DNA of 64,000 nucleotides from Gautieria morchelliformis (taxonomy: Eukaryota; Basidiomycota; Agaricomycetes; Gomphales; Gomphaceae). The notes under the pieces were generated by a model. It saw nothing but the letters and a program-made list of their open reading frames with translations. It made no database searches and was not told the origin of the DNA. Positions 44,579-55,924 of the stretch are shown here, one piece after another. Both the position numbers and the translations under genes were made by a program. The stretch is from positions 1 through 64,000 of the forward strand of contig WHVA01000336.1 in assembly GCA_015179125.1 (NCBI GenBank), written 5' to 3'. Each line of letters opens with the position of its first letter. The first letter of the stretch is position 1.

Positions 44579-45553
44579 GGTTGTGTCTCCAGGAAGCCAG
44601 TGGCATGAAAACAGGTGCTCAGCTCAGACATCTCTTTGCCACCATCCTTGGCCATTGCAATCCATCGGGCCCCGGCAGATTATGGGATGACTTCAGGGAG
44701 CACATATGTGATGATCTCAGACATCAGCTCCAAATCAGACATGGTATGCAGAATCCACAGGACGATCAGGTTTATGATTTTGGCCTCTTTCTCTTGGAAA
44801 AAATCCTCCAGCAGGGTGGAATGTCCTTGAGCAGCTTTGATGATATGCCTCGGGTGGCAGGCGAGTGGGAGGCCCTCATTGGAAACAGGTTCATAGCTGA
44901 GCAGAGGGACTATGACTGTGTTGAAGAGAGGAACATAGCTGATGAGGAGGTTCCCAGGCTGAATGAGGGGCAAAGGTCCACGCATGATCAGATATTACGG
45001 TCGGCACTGACCAGAGATGCTCATGGGAAACCTGATGGACAAATGTTTTTTGTCACTGGCTCAGGTGGCGCCGGGAAATCATTCACATGGAACACTCTAA
45101 TCCACTCCTGTAGAGCGGAGAGCCTCATTGTGATTGCAGTAGCCTCATCTGCAATGGCTGCACTTATCCTCACTAAGGGTACAACCTCTCATAGCATGCT
45201 TGGAATTCCCATTCCTGTCCATGAGCGCTCTTTCTCCTCCATCAAAAAGAACTCTGACAAGGCTGACATGCTGAGACAGACCAGTCTCCTCATCTGGGAT
45301 GAGGCTGCAATGCAGCATCGCCATGCCATAGAGGCCATTGACAGGACACTGAGGGATTTCCTTGACCAGCCTGACAGACCCTTTGGTGGCATCACAGTCA
45401 CCTTTGGAGGTGACTTTCAGCAGACTCTCCCAATTGTCCCTAAAGGCTCCAAGGAGGATATCGTGGGAGCTACCCTTCAGAAGTCATATCTGTTGCCAAA
45501 GATCAATGTCCTCCATCTGACAGAGACCATGCGGGTGAGAAATGACCCTGACA
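44575..45553 (+). CDS. Helitron Pif1-like helicase, HelA, truncated
   Basis: Continues the Rep protein after a stop. It contains Walker A TGSGGAGKS (near 45058), Walker B IWDEAA (near 45294), GGDFQQ (near 45408) and ends at HLTETMRVRNDPD. From 45554 the sequence no longer matches HelB and reaches a stop within about ten codons. Helicase motifs V and VI are therefore missing, and the protein should be inactive as a helicase. Up to the break it is nearly identical to HelB. The linker between Rep and helicase (44530-44575) is open apart from the TAG. Confidence 0.85.
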
Positions 45554-46503
45554 AGGCTATGTTTCTTGATAGATGAGATACTATATCAATATGTGATGTT
45601 TGAGAGAAAGTGGATGACAGAGAAGCGCTTTGAAACTCCGCCGATCGAGTCAACGTCCTCCTCCAATTCGCTCTTGGTCCAACTAAGCCACTAATTCTGT
45701 GTTTAAGAAGGTACGTTCTTACACAAGACCGACTGCCTTGGCCCTGCAGGTTTCACGTGATCCCATACATGCTGTCGGGTAACCTACATGTCGCCCTCGC
45801 CTTTGCTTCTTTTTCTTTGTCTTTTCTTCCCAAGGTGCGCTTACCCCCGCCACTGCTGATTTTGCTTCCGTTGGACGTGTCTTCATGGAGGCCTGAGTCT
45901 CACTTCGACGCGTCAGGATCTGCGTACAGATTGTGATCGTGTCTCAGTGAGAGGCTCACTCCGGCCTTATTTATCTGTCCCCTCGCGTCTTCTGTTGGCT
46001 CGCTCGCTTGTGTCGCACTCCCACATTCGCACAAGTGATTGAGTAGTAGTCTAGCTCACTATCCCCGCGCGTCCTCACTTCACGTAGCCTAGATTTTAGC
46101 TCTTTTGCTTCCTTTATCACTTTGTGTGTCATCCCCATATCAATCTATGGCCGACAATGGGTAGTCAACCGGACCACTCTATCCACGGAGATATCAGATA
46201 TCTCTGAAAATGCTGGACCTTCCGAGGCCGAAATCTCAGAGGACTGCCTCTCGCAGCGGCGGAGTGGAAAGACCTCCACCGCTACTGTTCTCCTCTTTTA
46301 CAAAACCTTGCCCGATAACGATAGAAGCGCACCGGCCTCAGAGGGTACATCGAAATGTGCATTAAAGTTGACTTCGAGCATGTAACCGCCGCAGCACGAT
46401 GGGGAGTGCGAGCTAACTCTCGGCTCTGCGCTATGCGCCGTCCCAACCTGGACTGAGCCGAATATTATGCAGGTTGTTGCGCAGGCACATCCTAGGAGTT
46501 CGA

Positions 46504-46612
46504 AATGGCGACAGACACACTTAACTGTTCAGAATCGTTTATAGGATCTAAACGAAGACATCCGGATTCTGAAGCTTCAGATACGACTTCGAGAAGGGCG
46601 AAACATCTCAAC
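46504..46612 (+). other. Possible captured first exon with a basic nuclear-type signal
   Basis: ATG in good context (CGAAATGGCG) opens a frame beginning MATDTLNCSESFIGSKRRH and continuing PDSEASDTTSRRAKHLN to a GTAACC donor-like site. Basic clusters KRR and RRAKH around an acidic stretch resemble a nuclear protein N-terminus. No downstream exon was located. The frame runs to TAA about 15 codons further if unspliced. Confidence 0.3.
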
Positions 46613-49087
46613 GTAACCAAGTTCTCCTCGCGGCGGCGTCAGCGAGCTCTGCCCTAAGCCAGCGCGTCGGCTACAAAGACACTCGCGCTTAAAGCCAACC
46701 ACTTGCTCGACCGACCGACTGACGAGATCTTCTGAATGCTCAATGCTCAGCGCTCAGTCCGAGTCCTTGTGCTGCAGTAGCCGATAAATTCAAGCGCACC
46801 CACCTTCCCTCGATCCCTCGATCCCCCGCCCACTGTCGCCGTGCAACCTCGTCTCAAATTATCCTGTACGTCCTGACACCTATTTCCCAACTCCTCGTGC
46901 CAAATTTCGACGACGATACCTTCATCTATGTCCTAGACGTGGCCATATCCTTGTACAGCTGCTAGTGTCGAAGTAGACCTTAGACACCTAGACACTGAGA
47001 TGCTGCTTCCTCCTAATTACGGGCCATGTGACGTGTCCCTGCAAGCCCAGCGAATTCCGAATCAACGTGAACGACAGACAACACAACTACGGCTGGCCCT
47101 CCCATCGTATATGGGTCGGTCGATAAACTCTCGCCCAAGGCATCCGATCAGGAGCAGCGTCCTGTGCACGATGAACGAACATCGGCGATTATAACGCTGT
47201 CCTGCGATCTCTCTATATATATTCAAGGATATTGAGGTTGCGCCAGACGTAAAACCTTCACTTACCTGGTACAGGGCGATGTGCTGGTAAATTTGCTCCG
47301 CGTCAGCTAGAAGCTGTTGTGGACATCCCCTGAACAGGAGTCAAGACAGTACAAGTGCTCTAGCTGTACGACACCATGACCTTCTGGTCTTGAGGTTTCA
47401 GGGAGAGCATGCGACGTGAACACTGAGCACTGAACACTGAACACTGAACACTGAATCTCAATTAAATGGATGAATGTTTTTTTTCAGACGCGGAACGTCG
47501 CCGCACGGCCAGCTCCAGACCTACTCCAGGGCAAGATCCTCCGTTTTACTGGAAATTAGGAATAATATAATGGCGACGTCCAGCTCGCATTACATAGAAT
47601 ATAATACAAGACATCACAGCCGGGGGTATAATCTCGTAGAGTATCAGATGAAGCCAAAAAAAAAGAAAGAAAAGCGGAGTCAGCCCTTCAAAGGGAGTGA
47701 TCCTAATGCACGCAGGACCTCAAACCCATCTTCGTATACGCCACGTCATCGTGAGCGCGAGCCTATTCACATTCGCGAACAGTGCACAGCGCGGCCCTCC
47801 ACGCGCCTGCGCCCATCATGCTCCTCCTCCGGCCCCCTCGGGCTCTTCCCACCCTACCTGATCGCCAGCATCCTAACCACGCACTCCATCCGCGGCTGCC
47901 CCCGACCAGCCGTATCGCATCCGCATTATCGTCCCCTGCGCACCTTCGCGCCTCCGCGCCCACCGGGAAACCTCATATACCGGTGACGCAGCAGCGAAAT
48001 TACAATATGCAGACCTCCCGCTGGCAGCGTATTCCGAAGGCACCAAACGTCGCCTCCAAAGTCTACACGCCTCTCTGGATACTTATGAATGACGTCTTGC
48101 TTGCAGAATAAGCTTCCCGCAGGCCTTCCTCGCAACGCAAGGGCGTAGGGTCAAAAAGGGGCGGAATGGAAGTCGAGCTATCGGTATGTGGAATGGTGGC
48201 GTACGCAACACGTTCAAGGTGTTTAGCTACTCACACCAAGAGCAAACAATTATACATGGAGGAAGGCCATTGTGGTGCTACGTCCAGTTACAAGTCCGCA
48301 CGCTAGAGAGAACCTAGAATGTTCTCACAGCACAAACCTGCGATCTGCTGCAGGACGTAAGTGCGTGGCAAAGGCGTGGCATCGGAAACTTGGAATGCCG
48401 GCCGGTGACATGTGGTTTTTGAGACGTGGAATTAATAATGCCAGGAAGCCACGAGGCACCTGGGAAGACAAGGACAAACCTCATGGATATGTCTCATGAT
48501 TGACTGGGCCCATCCTTTGACGCAGCAGTAAGATATGTATCTCTATTGCCAACCTATCAGGCCTGCTCCGAATCAATGGGACTCCAGAGTTTACAGCGAA
48601 GACGGGAGAGCTCACGTGCACTGATCATCACCATGAACTTGGAGAACAGCGATCACCGATTCATGATTATAAAGTATTGGGGTTCCGAGAAGGTCACGCT
48701 CCGGCTGTAACATTTTGAAATAGGTGCGCCGGAATACAACAGCCATGTGCTTCTTACAAGCCTTCAAGCTTCACAGGTCGAAGTCCAACGCCATCCGGTA
48801 AACATTTTTAAGCCCCGATGTCACTTGTTCACGTGGAATATTTTCTCCGCCTTCTGTGAGTGCCCAAAACATGCTTAGATATTCTTCGCTAGAAGCTAGC
48901 GTTATCGTGTCAGGGACACCCTATTATTGCGACTCGACAGGATCGATCTGAGCTTGGTCTACATTTGACTGGATGCCGTCAGGTATCCACGTTTTTTGAC
49001 ACGTAAACTCTATAATGCCGTTCCCAGGGTATCGGACTCAACGCAGGCGTGTATTAGGATGACTATTCGTGTGTTGACCCAAGTAGA

Positions 49088-49095
49088 TATATAAA
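49088..49095 (+). promoter_or_regulatory. TATA box of the captured gene
   Basis: TATATAAA lies 57 bases before the ATG at 49145, followed by pyrimidine-rich sequence (CTGACTCTCCC) just before the start. The position is normal for a fungal promoter. Confidence 0.55.
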
Positions 49096-49144
49096 GGACA
49101 TGCGTTCCTTTCCCTGTCGCAACATACTCTGACTCTCCCATACC

Positions 49145-49995
49145 ATGCACTATTACAGCAATACCTCTGGGCACAGGCGAGTCTTGCCATTCAATGCCGT
49201 ATCTCTGCACGCTGACATATGATACCACGATGCATTAGCACCTATGATCAGTACACTGCTTCGGTCTCCCCGGCCTGGACCAACAACCTCGGCCAACCTT
49301 CTCAGTACGTTTCGTGTTTCTGTCAGAGCGCAGAAAAACTCACTGGCCCACACACAGGTCAGAATCTCATCACTTTGTGAGGCGGGACTTCCCGCAGAGT
49401 GCTCAGACAGCTGAGAATGGTGCGGAGTACCTGCGGTATGCAAAGACCTTTTCTGTGTAACAGCACATATCTGACCTGTTTATCAGATGTCAGGAGACTG
49501 GACCGCCTCATCTACCGCAAGAGCGGTCCACAAACAACAACGCTCCTGAGGGTGTCGCCCAAGAACTTGGGCCGATGTCATGCAGTGTGGCTCCCAGCGG
49601 GGAGATTGACTGGACAACCCTGTCATACGCCGCCCTCATTGATTACTTCAGGTAGGCAGAGAATTTTTTGTGTAATAGGACATAAGTATCTGACCTAGTT
49701 CATAAGCGTTCAAGACACTGGGCATATGTCTGTACCGCAGGAATACGCGTGGTACCAAGACAATGGCGCACCAGCGTATCAGGCAAACACCTCTTGCTCT
49801 TCCGATAGCGGAGGTGATGACTGCCCAGATGGTGGGCCAAACATGTGCGTGCCTTCGCGTGTGTTCGACAGACAGAGATATAACCCTGGCGCATGCTACA
49901 GGCCCACCATCGAACTAAACATTCTTATTACAACCAGGGGGACGCGTGGACCACCACGGCCACCCCACCGGCAGCAAAAAATGTTGCCAGTTTGA
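49145..49995 (+). CDS. Unrecognised five-exon gene carried inside HelA
   Basis: Exons 49145-49198, 49252-49304, 49358-49435, 49487-49651 and 49707-49995 join in matching phases to 213 codons including the stop. The four GT-AG introns are 53, 53, 51 and 55 bases, most with a CTGAC or CTCAC branch-like sequence. The product begins MHYYSNTSGHRRVLPFNAYT, is rich in Ser, Gln, Asn, Pro and Gly, has a cluster of cysteines around CSSDSGGDDCPDGGPNMC, and lacks a signal peptide or membrane segment. I do not recognise the family; the composition resembles a disordered regulatory protein. The last 25 residues (Arg/Pro-rich) may be read-through beyond the true 3' limit of the captured part. It has the same strand as Rep and its own TATA box. 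Confidence 0.6.
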
Positions 49996-50271
49996 TGGCG
50001 GGATCCCGGCTATGCAGCCGGATCCAATACCCGACTTGCCTTCCGGAGTAACTGCGAACATGAGGGGAACACGGCTTGAGGATGGGTCGGCGGACGTTTG
50101 GACACAACCAACATTGTATATAAAGATGTATTACTTAGAGCTCCTTGATTTTTTTATATCCACTTCTCTTCATATGGTTTATGTGTGTTACTTGATTTTA
50201 CTTGATGCAAATTGGTTACTTTTATTTTCCCCAATGCACTTGACCTTACCGATGCGTTTGACCTACACCCC

Positions 50272-50298
50272 CGCGCTTCGCGCGGGTACCCACCTAGT
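50272..50298 (+). repeat. HelA 3' terminal hairpin and CTAG end
   Basis: CCCGCGC and GCGCGGG form a GC-rich stem with a short TTC-type loop, followed by TACCCACCTAG. Same structure occurs at 50770, 56772, 59007 and 61216 (inverted) and, decayed, at 62682. Confidence 0.88.
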
Positions 50299-50769
50299 TA
50301 CTTACCAATAGATAGCCAGCCAAGCCAATAGATAGTCAGCCAACCAAAGCCATAGACAGCCAGCCAGCTAAAGGAGGAGACAGCAGACAGAGCTGACAGC
50401 AGACAGCACCCAGATCAGACAGAGAACAGAGCAGACAGCGGACAGAGCACAGAGCAGACAGCACAGAGCACAGAGCACAGAGCACAGGGCACAGAGCACA
50501 TAGCGGACAGCAGACAGAGGAATCGCCGGTTGGGCAGGTTCCTGGTGTTATGTCCTTACCGTTCGGCCTTTATACCGTGCGCGCGTGTCGTGCACGGACC
50601 ACACTCGCATATGGGCGCTCTGGTCACGAACGGGTCACGTGACCACTGCGCAGCGTTCTCTCGCGGCTGCGCCGCTCGCGCGCTCCGCTGACAAACTAAT
50701 GACCAAGCATTGGTCAGCATTTGTCAGCGCGCCCACAACCTCCCACCTAGGCGCTTTCATATAGTGTAA
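50299..50769 (-). mobile_element. 5' fragment of a further minus-strand Helitron (H0) between HelA and HelB
   Basis: Bases 50560-50756 resemble, on the same strand, the 5' region of H2 (58735-58927). Shared blocks are GTGCACGGACCAC, GGTCACGTGACC, GCGCAGCGTT, CGGCTGCGCCGCTCGCGCGCTCCGCTGAC and the TGACCAAGCATTGGTCA hairpin. Its outermost TCTAAGAG is not preserved. Left of it, 50335-50530 is a CAGACAG/CAGAGCACAGAG microsatellite. HelB's 3' end follows after only 13 bases, continuing the head-to-tail order. Confidence 0.55.
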
Positions 50770-50918
50770 CTAGGTGGGTACCCGCGCGAAGCGCGGGGGT
50801 GTAGGTCAAACGCATCGGTAAGGTCAAGTGCATTGGGGAAAATAAAAGTAACCAATTTGCATCAAGTAAAATCAAGTAACACACATAAACCATATGAAGA
50901 GAAGTGGATATAAAAAAA

Positions 50919-52694
50919 TCAAGGAGCTCTAAGTAATACATCTTTATATACAATGTTGGTTGTGTCCAAACCCTCCTCAAGCAAGACCTTCACTCTGTTC
51001 CAGTTGGTCCCTCTTGATACACCAACATACAACTGACCATGTCCAAACACTGGATATCTCAGGTCCAGCCCAACCGTACCCAAAGACTGTCCCTGAGACT
51101 TGTTGATAGTCATTGCAAATGCCAAACGCACTGGAAACTGCCTCCTTTTCAGCACAAATGGCAACTCTCCCTCTGATGGCTTAATGATGATCCTGGGGAT
51201 GAAAGCAATATTTCCTGCACATGGACCTGAGATGATCCTGACCTCCAACACTCTAATGCTTATCCTCACCAACCGCAACCTTGTCCCATTGCATAGTCCT
51301 TGCTTCTGATCCAAATTGCGCAACAGCATCAGAGGCACTCCAGGCTTGACTTCCAAGCGAGCAGGAGGAAGACAGCCCATCTCTATGGAATTCAGATACT
51401 CCACAGGATACCGATCTGCATCGTCGGACTCTTCAATGGAATTTGCACAGTGCAAGACCTGAGCATCACCTGGAAACTCCCTAAACACCATGGAATTGAT
51501 CTCATTGACCTCAGTGTTTCTGGCACAGAGGATGGCACGCTCCAAAAAGTAATTGTCCTGGGCAGGGACATGATTGCCAATGCCAGGGTATATTTCCTGG
51601 ATCAGATCTTCAATTCCAGGGCCACAAACCATGTGAGGAGGGAGTGAGAACGTATGATCTAGTGGGAGATCCTTTCCCTGGCCCACATTCTGCAGCCATT
51701 CTGCAAACCTGGCTCTGTCAGGGTCATTTCTCACCCGCATGGTCTCTGTCAGATGGAGGACATTGATCTTTGGCAACAGATATGACTTCTGAAGGGTAGC
51801 TCCCACGATATCCTCCTTGGAGCCTTTAGGGACAATTGGGAGAGTCTGCTGAAAGTCACCTCCAAAGGTGACTGTGATGCCACCAAAGGGTCTGTCAGGC
51901 TGGTCAAGGAAATCCCTCAGTGTCCTGTCAATGGCCTCTATGGCATGGCGATGCTGCATTGCAGCCTCATCCCAGATGAGGAGACTGGTCTGTCTCAGCA
52001 TGTCAGCCTTGTCAGAGTTCTTTTTGATGGAGGAGAAAGAGCGCTCATGGACAGGAATGGGAATTCCAAGCATGCTATGAGAGGTTGTACCCTTAGTGAG
52101 GATAAGTGCAGCCATTGCAGATGAGGCTACTGCAATCACAATGAGGCTCTCCGCTCTACAGGAGTGGATTAGAGTGTTCCATGTGAATGATTTCCCGGCG
52201 CCACCTGAGCCAGTGACAAAAAACATTTGTCCATCAGGTTTCCCATGAGCATCTCTGGTCAGTGCCGACCGTAATATCTGATCATGCGTGGACCTTTGCC
52301 CCTCATTCAGCCTGGGAACCTCCTCATCAGCTATGTTCCTCTCTTCAACACAGTCATAGTCCCTCTGCTCAGCTATGAACCTGTTTCCAATGAGGGCCTC
52401 CCACTCGCCTGCCACCCGAGGCATATCATCAAAGCTGCTCAAGGACATTCCACCCTGCTGGAGGATTTTTTCCAAGAGAAAGAGGCCAAAATCATAAACC
52501 TGATCGTCCTGTGGATTCTGCATACCATGTCTGATTTGGAGCTGATGTCTGAGATCATCACATATGTGCTCCCTGAAGTCATCCCATAATCTGCCGGGGC
52601 CCGATGGATTGCAATGGCCAAGGATGGTGGCAAAGAGATGTCTGAGCTGAGCACCTGTTTTCATGCCACTGGCTTCCTGGAGACACAACCTCAA
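50919..52694 (-). CDS. Helitron Pif1-like helicase, HelB, complete
   Basis: A 591-codon frame with the Pif1/RecD-type motifs in order: Walker A TGSGGAGKS (161-169), Walker B IWDEAA (240-245), GGDFQQTLP (278-286), HLTETMR, and near the end AFAMTINKSQGQSLG plus GQLYVGVSRGTN (motifs V and VI). It unwinds DNA during rolling-circle transposition. The ATG used here (internal to the linker MRLCLQEASG) follows the TAG at 52739-52737; in other Helitrons this part is fused to Rep. It ends TTNIVYKDVLLRAP, the usual Helitron C-terminus. Nearly identical to HelA up to 51716. Confidence 0.9.
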   Translation of the reverse strand: MRLCLQEASGMKTGAQLRHLFATILGHCNPSGPGRLWDDFREHICDDLRHQLQIRHGMQNPQDDQVYDFGLFLLEKILQQGGMSLSSFDDMPRVAGEWEALIGNRFIAEQRDYDCVEERNIADEEVPRLNEGQRSTHDQILRSALTRDAHGKPDGQMFFVTGSGGAGKSFTWNTLIHSCRAESLIVIAVASSAMAALILTKGTTSHSMLGIPIPVHERSFSSIKKNSDKADMLRQTSLLIWDEAAMQHRHAIEAIDRTLRDFLDQPDRPFGGITVTFGGDFQQTLPIVPKGSKEDIVGATLQKSYLLPKINVLHLTETMRVRNDPDRARFAEWLQNVGQGKDLPLDHTFSLPPHMVCGPGIEDLIQEIYPGIGNHVPAQDNYFLERAILCARNTEVNEINSMVFREFPGDAQVLHCANSIEESDDADRYPVEYLNSIEMGCLPPARLEVKPGVPLMLLRNLDQKQGLCNGTRLRLVRISIRVLEVRIISGPCAGNIAFIPRIIIKPSEGELPFVLKRRQFPVRLAFAMTINKSQGQSLGTVGLDLRYPVFGHGQLYVGVSRGTNWNRVKVLLEEGLDTTNIVYKDVLLRAP

Positions 52695-52736
52695 CTCCTG
52701 ATCATCATCCAGAAGTCCCCTTGCACGACAGGCCTC

Positions 52737-55700
52737 CTAGTAAGTAGCATATTGTATGCCATCCACCGACCTAAGCTCCTCAAAGGATCTAGCCCCCTTG
52801 ACCACTGTGAGGAGAGTGCGCACAAAAAATCTCTCTCCTGATTTAGGGTTTGCAAAGTGAAGGTGACCGATGCTAAAACTTCTTTGGCGTGGTGTCCATA
52901 CCTTTTCCTGTGCTTGCCAGGTAAAATGCTCAGGAAACTCCACATAGAGCAGATCACGTGCTTCAGGGTAGATATCATTGGCCTCAAAGTAAGCCATGAG
53001 CGGTGTCTTTTTCGCCTCAGCCCTTTCCAGGATGTTGTCCACATCCTGGTTGGGATCAAAGATGATTGTGTGGTGGTCCTTTTCATGGACTGGCAGTGCC
53101 ATGACTGCAGGCACCTGGGTGTGGATTTCCCGCTCCAGCAACCTCCAACAGGCCTCATGAGCACTGACATAGCGAGCGTCCAGGTACTGCTTAATTTCAT
53201 CCTGGGTGCGACCAAACTCCATGGTGGTCCGATCATGGCCCTTGTAGAGATACTTGTGGATATACTTGATACACCTCACATTGATGGTGAGTTCAGGGTT
53301 GATGTGACACCAGAATTTGAGCAAGAGCAGGGCAGAGTATGGCACAACCCATCTGTTGTCCAGCATGTCACCTCTGACATTGTGCAGCCTTCCATCATTG
53401 CGACGACGATATTTTGGATATCCATCCTCATTCAGACTGGTTTCCTCACAGAATGGCTTTGGGAAGTTTTTCTTGCACTTGCCATTTTCCATGCAGGGTG
53501 CGTTTCGATTCATTTGTCCACAGGGACCATGTGTCATCAGCTCACAGACCAACCGGTAGAGGACAGGATGAGTCTCTGGATCAGGGAACTCTGCCGAAAT
53601 CATTGAATCCACCTCATGTGGATGTCTGATCTTGGAATCTCTTTCAAACCAGATAAGAATATGCATGTGTGGGAGTCCCCTTTTCTGGAATTCAATGGTG
53701 TGGACGCGAGCGATGGTTTCCCCAAAAATCTTTTCCTTGACGATCAAGTCAATGAGGTATTTCTTTTTGAGCTGGAACACCCGCGACACCAGGTCAGGTC
53801 TGTCCTGAGGAGTTTGTCCGGGCAACAATGCATCCAATACCTCCTGCCAGTTGGGATTGGCAGTCATGGTAATAAAGAGATCTGCCACACCATACTTCCT
53901 TGAAATGGCCAGAGAGTTCTGCAGGTTTTCCTGCATGTCCCGTGTCCCCCCCTGAAATGTGGCAGGCAGAATGGATCTTATGCCCAAGTTGTTTGGATCT
54001 CTGTCATTGTCATTGCGATGAAAGGCATCCATCATCTGGTTATACATCTCAGCACGGAGAGTGTGTTGATTTGTCCTGATCCACCACAGCCTGCTTTGCT
54101 CTGCAGCGGCCCAAGAGTCTACAATGTACTGCTGGAATAATTTGCCAGCACGCAGGAGTGTTGTAGGTTCTTCTGTTCTCTGGAAGAGACGATAGGAATG
54201 GAACTGAATTTGGGTGACATGCCCACTTCGCTCACGCCCGTCTGGTAATTGGCGATAGCGAATACCCGGTTGCCACCCCAACTCTCCCCTGGGAAAGAGC
54301 AAGACATAGTGAAGAGAGGCATAGTTTGGATTCATATCGGATACCCTTTTAAAATGTCCACCTTTGAGCTGGACAATAATATCCCTAGGTTCAGGGATGA
54401 TGCCATCTCCAGGAAGAACCACCGCAATCTCATCCGCAGTAGGGATATTATACCTCCTAGGATCCCTGTGTTCCCTGTACGTGAGCCTAGCCCGGATCTC
54501 ACCATTCTGTCCCTGAGCTCTGAGCCTCTCAGCCGCTTGTCTATATATGGGAACATGAGGATTGCATAAGAGGAGCATTTCCTGCAAGTCTCCCATGATA
54601 GTTGGAGACAGACCTGGGTTACGGGTGTTCCTCTGTGCCAAAGCCAATGCTGGATCATAGATATAAAGTTGGGCATACTGTATCCGCCTCCCAGGGTTAG
54701 GGATGAGAGAGCCATGAATATGATACAGTTCGCCCTGTGGCTTGAGGACATATGGACCACGACCCTCCCGAAGCAAATCTAGATCAAACTCGGCTCCCAA
54801 GGAAGTGAATGCAAATGCAGCATTGTACTGCCTGATGTTCTGGCGAAACTGTTTGGCCTCAGGGTCCTGGCCCTCTAAGAGCCGTCTCAATGGCTGAGGG
54901 GACACTGGCAGCTCTGGAAGCTGCACCTTTCCTTCCATACAGCAATCACCAAATCTGGGCCGCCGATTTGAGGATCTCTGCAGGCGTTCTGCCATCCAGT
55001 GTAATGCTCCACAGTCAGGGCAGGGAATAACCATGGGACCCAGATCATGACGCTGCACATCTGCCTCAATTATTCTAGAGCGACCAAGTGGAACAGGAGG
55101 AGGAGGTCGCTGAGGACGCTGCCGAGGTACAGGGAGTGGCTGAGGAGGCTGAGGAGGTGCAAGGAGTGGCTGAAGAGGCTGTGGAGGTGCAGGGAGTGGC
55201 TGAGGAGGCTGAGGAGGTGCAGGGAGTGGCTGAGGAGGCCGAGGAGGTGCAGGCAGTCGCTGAAGAGGCCGCAGAAGTGCAGGGAGTAGCCGAGGCATTG
55301 GTCTTATTGCATTGGCCTGAGCCAGCAATGCTGCCACTCCTGAAGAACCTACTTCAGAAGGATTAGCTGCCTGTCTACCTCTTCCCAATTGCTGCAATAT
55401 AGCAGACTGCTCAGCAGCCTGAGCACGCAACTGTGCAATTCCTGCAGAACCAACCACAGGAAGATTGGGAGGTGGCCGTATAGGCTCCTGCCTGTATCTT
55501 CTCACAGGCTGTGCTGCTGGGATTGCTGCTAACTGAGCACGCAGGGCTGCCACCTGCTGTCCAGGACTGGGATCCGGAGGACGTGACGCCCTGCAGGCAT
55601 AGGAGGACGTGGTGGCCCTGCAAGGATAGGAGGACGTGATGGCCCAGCCACAGGTTGTTGAAAAGGATCAGCGACATTGCTTCTAGGAGGAGGGCGAGGG

Positions 55701-55924
55701 ATGGCAAAAGGCTGTCGTGGAGGGGGAGGCTGGTCCTGAGCTCTGACAGCAGCAGCAGCAAGTGCACGCGCTCTCCGATCAGTGGGCGACGTCATATGAC
55801 CCTCCTGCTCCTCCCTTGCCCTTTCACGCTCCTGCTGAAGATTTCTCTCTGGAGTAGAAGGATCCCTGAGAAATGTAGGCATAAGCTTAGAGGAACAATC
55901 AAGCTACCCCACTTCAACTTACAT
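52737..55924 (-). CDS. Helitron Rep protein, HelB
   Basis: Same architecture as HelA Rep: zinc-like CPDCGALHW...CC, HUH GLPHMHIL and two-tyrosine KYIHKYLYKG. The start is formed by splicing 55923 to 55865 across a 57-base GT-AG intron, joining AT to G (ATGGATCCT); the intron position equals that of HelA. The N-terminal Pro-rich region is shorter and clearly different from HelA up to about 55325; beyond that the two are nearly identical. A frame change near 55590 separates the first 110 codons from the rest. The frame ends at TAG 52739-52737 where comparison with Helitron proteins suggests the reading should go on into the helicase. Confidence 0.85.

Larger units (their letters stand above)
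45554..50095 (+). other. Foreign segment captured in HelA
   Basis: A 4542-base segment replacing 744 bases of HelB (50972-51715). It shows no Helitron sequence, no LTRs and no terminal repeats of its own. Its right part holds a TATA box and a five-exon gene (49088-49995). Other coding-like scraps are at 46504-46612 (plus, see separate entry), about 47924-48113 (plus, open frame ending DTYE, acceptor-like CGACCAG before it) and 45898-45731 (minus, basic KTKKKKQRRGR). The left part from 45560 to 46500 and 46660-47900 shows nothing I can name. The absence of transposon ends favours capture by the Helitron over a later insertion. Confidence 0.6.
40008..50298 (+). mobile_element. Helitron HelA with 4.5 kb of foreign DNA inside
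   Basis: The 5' end is TCTAAGAGTGAAACG at 40008. It matches the TCTAAGAGTTAAACG ends of the neighbouring elements and is followed by GTGGGTTGTGGGCG and a GC-rich block. The 3' end is a CCCGCGC-TTC-GCGCGGG hairpin followed by TACCCACCTAG at 50298, with T next, exactly the Helitron pattern (hairpin about ten bases before CTRR, insertion before T). Inside are an exon-like tandem repeat, the Rep gene and the first part of the Pif1-type helicase. Then come 4542 bases absent from HelB and the last 203 bases shared with HelB. It encodes no complete helicase, so its own mobility is doubtful. Confidence 0.82.

Noticed and set aside
47474-47986. 170-codon plus-strand frame in the captured segment
   Set aside because: Low-complexity Arg/Pro/Ser content, no motif, and a different frame over its end looks more protein-like.
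45554-50095. A separate transposon inserted into HelA
   Set aside because: No terminal repeats, target duplication or transposase is visible at either junction, and 744 bases of helicase are missing at the site, which a simple insertion would not cause. Not fully excluded.
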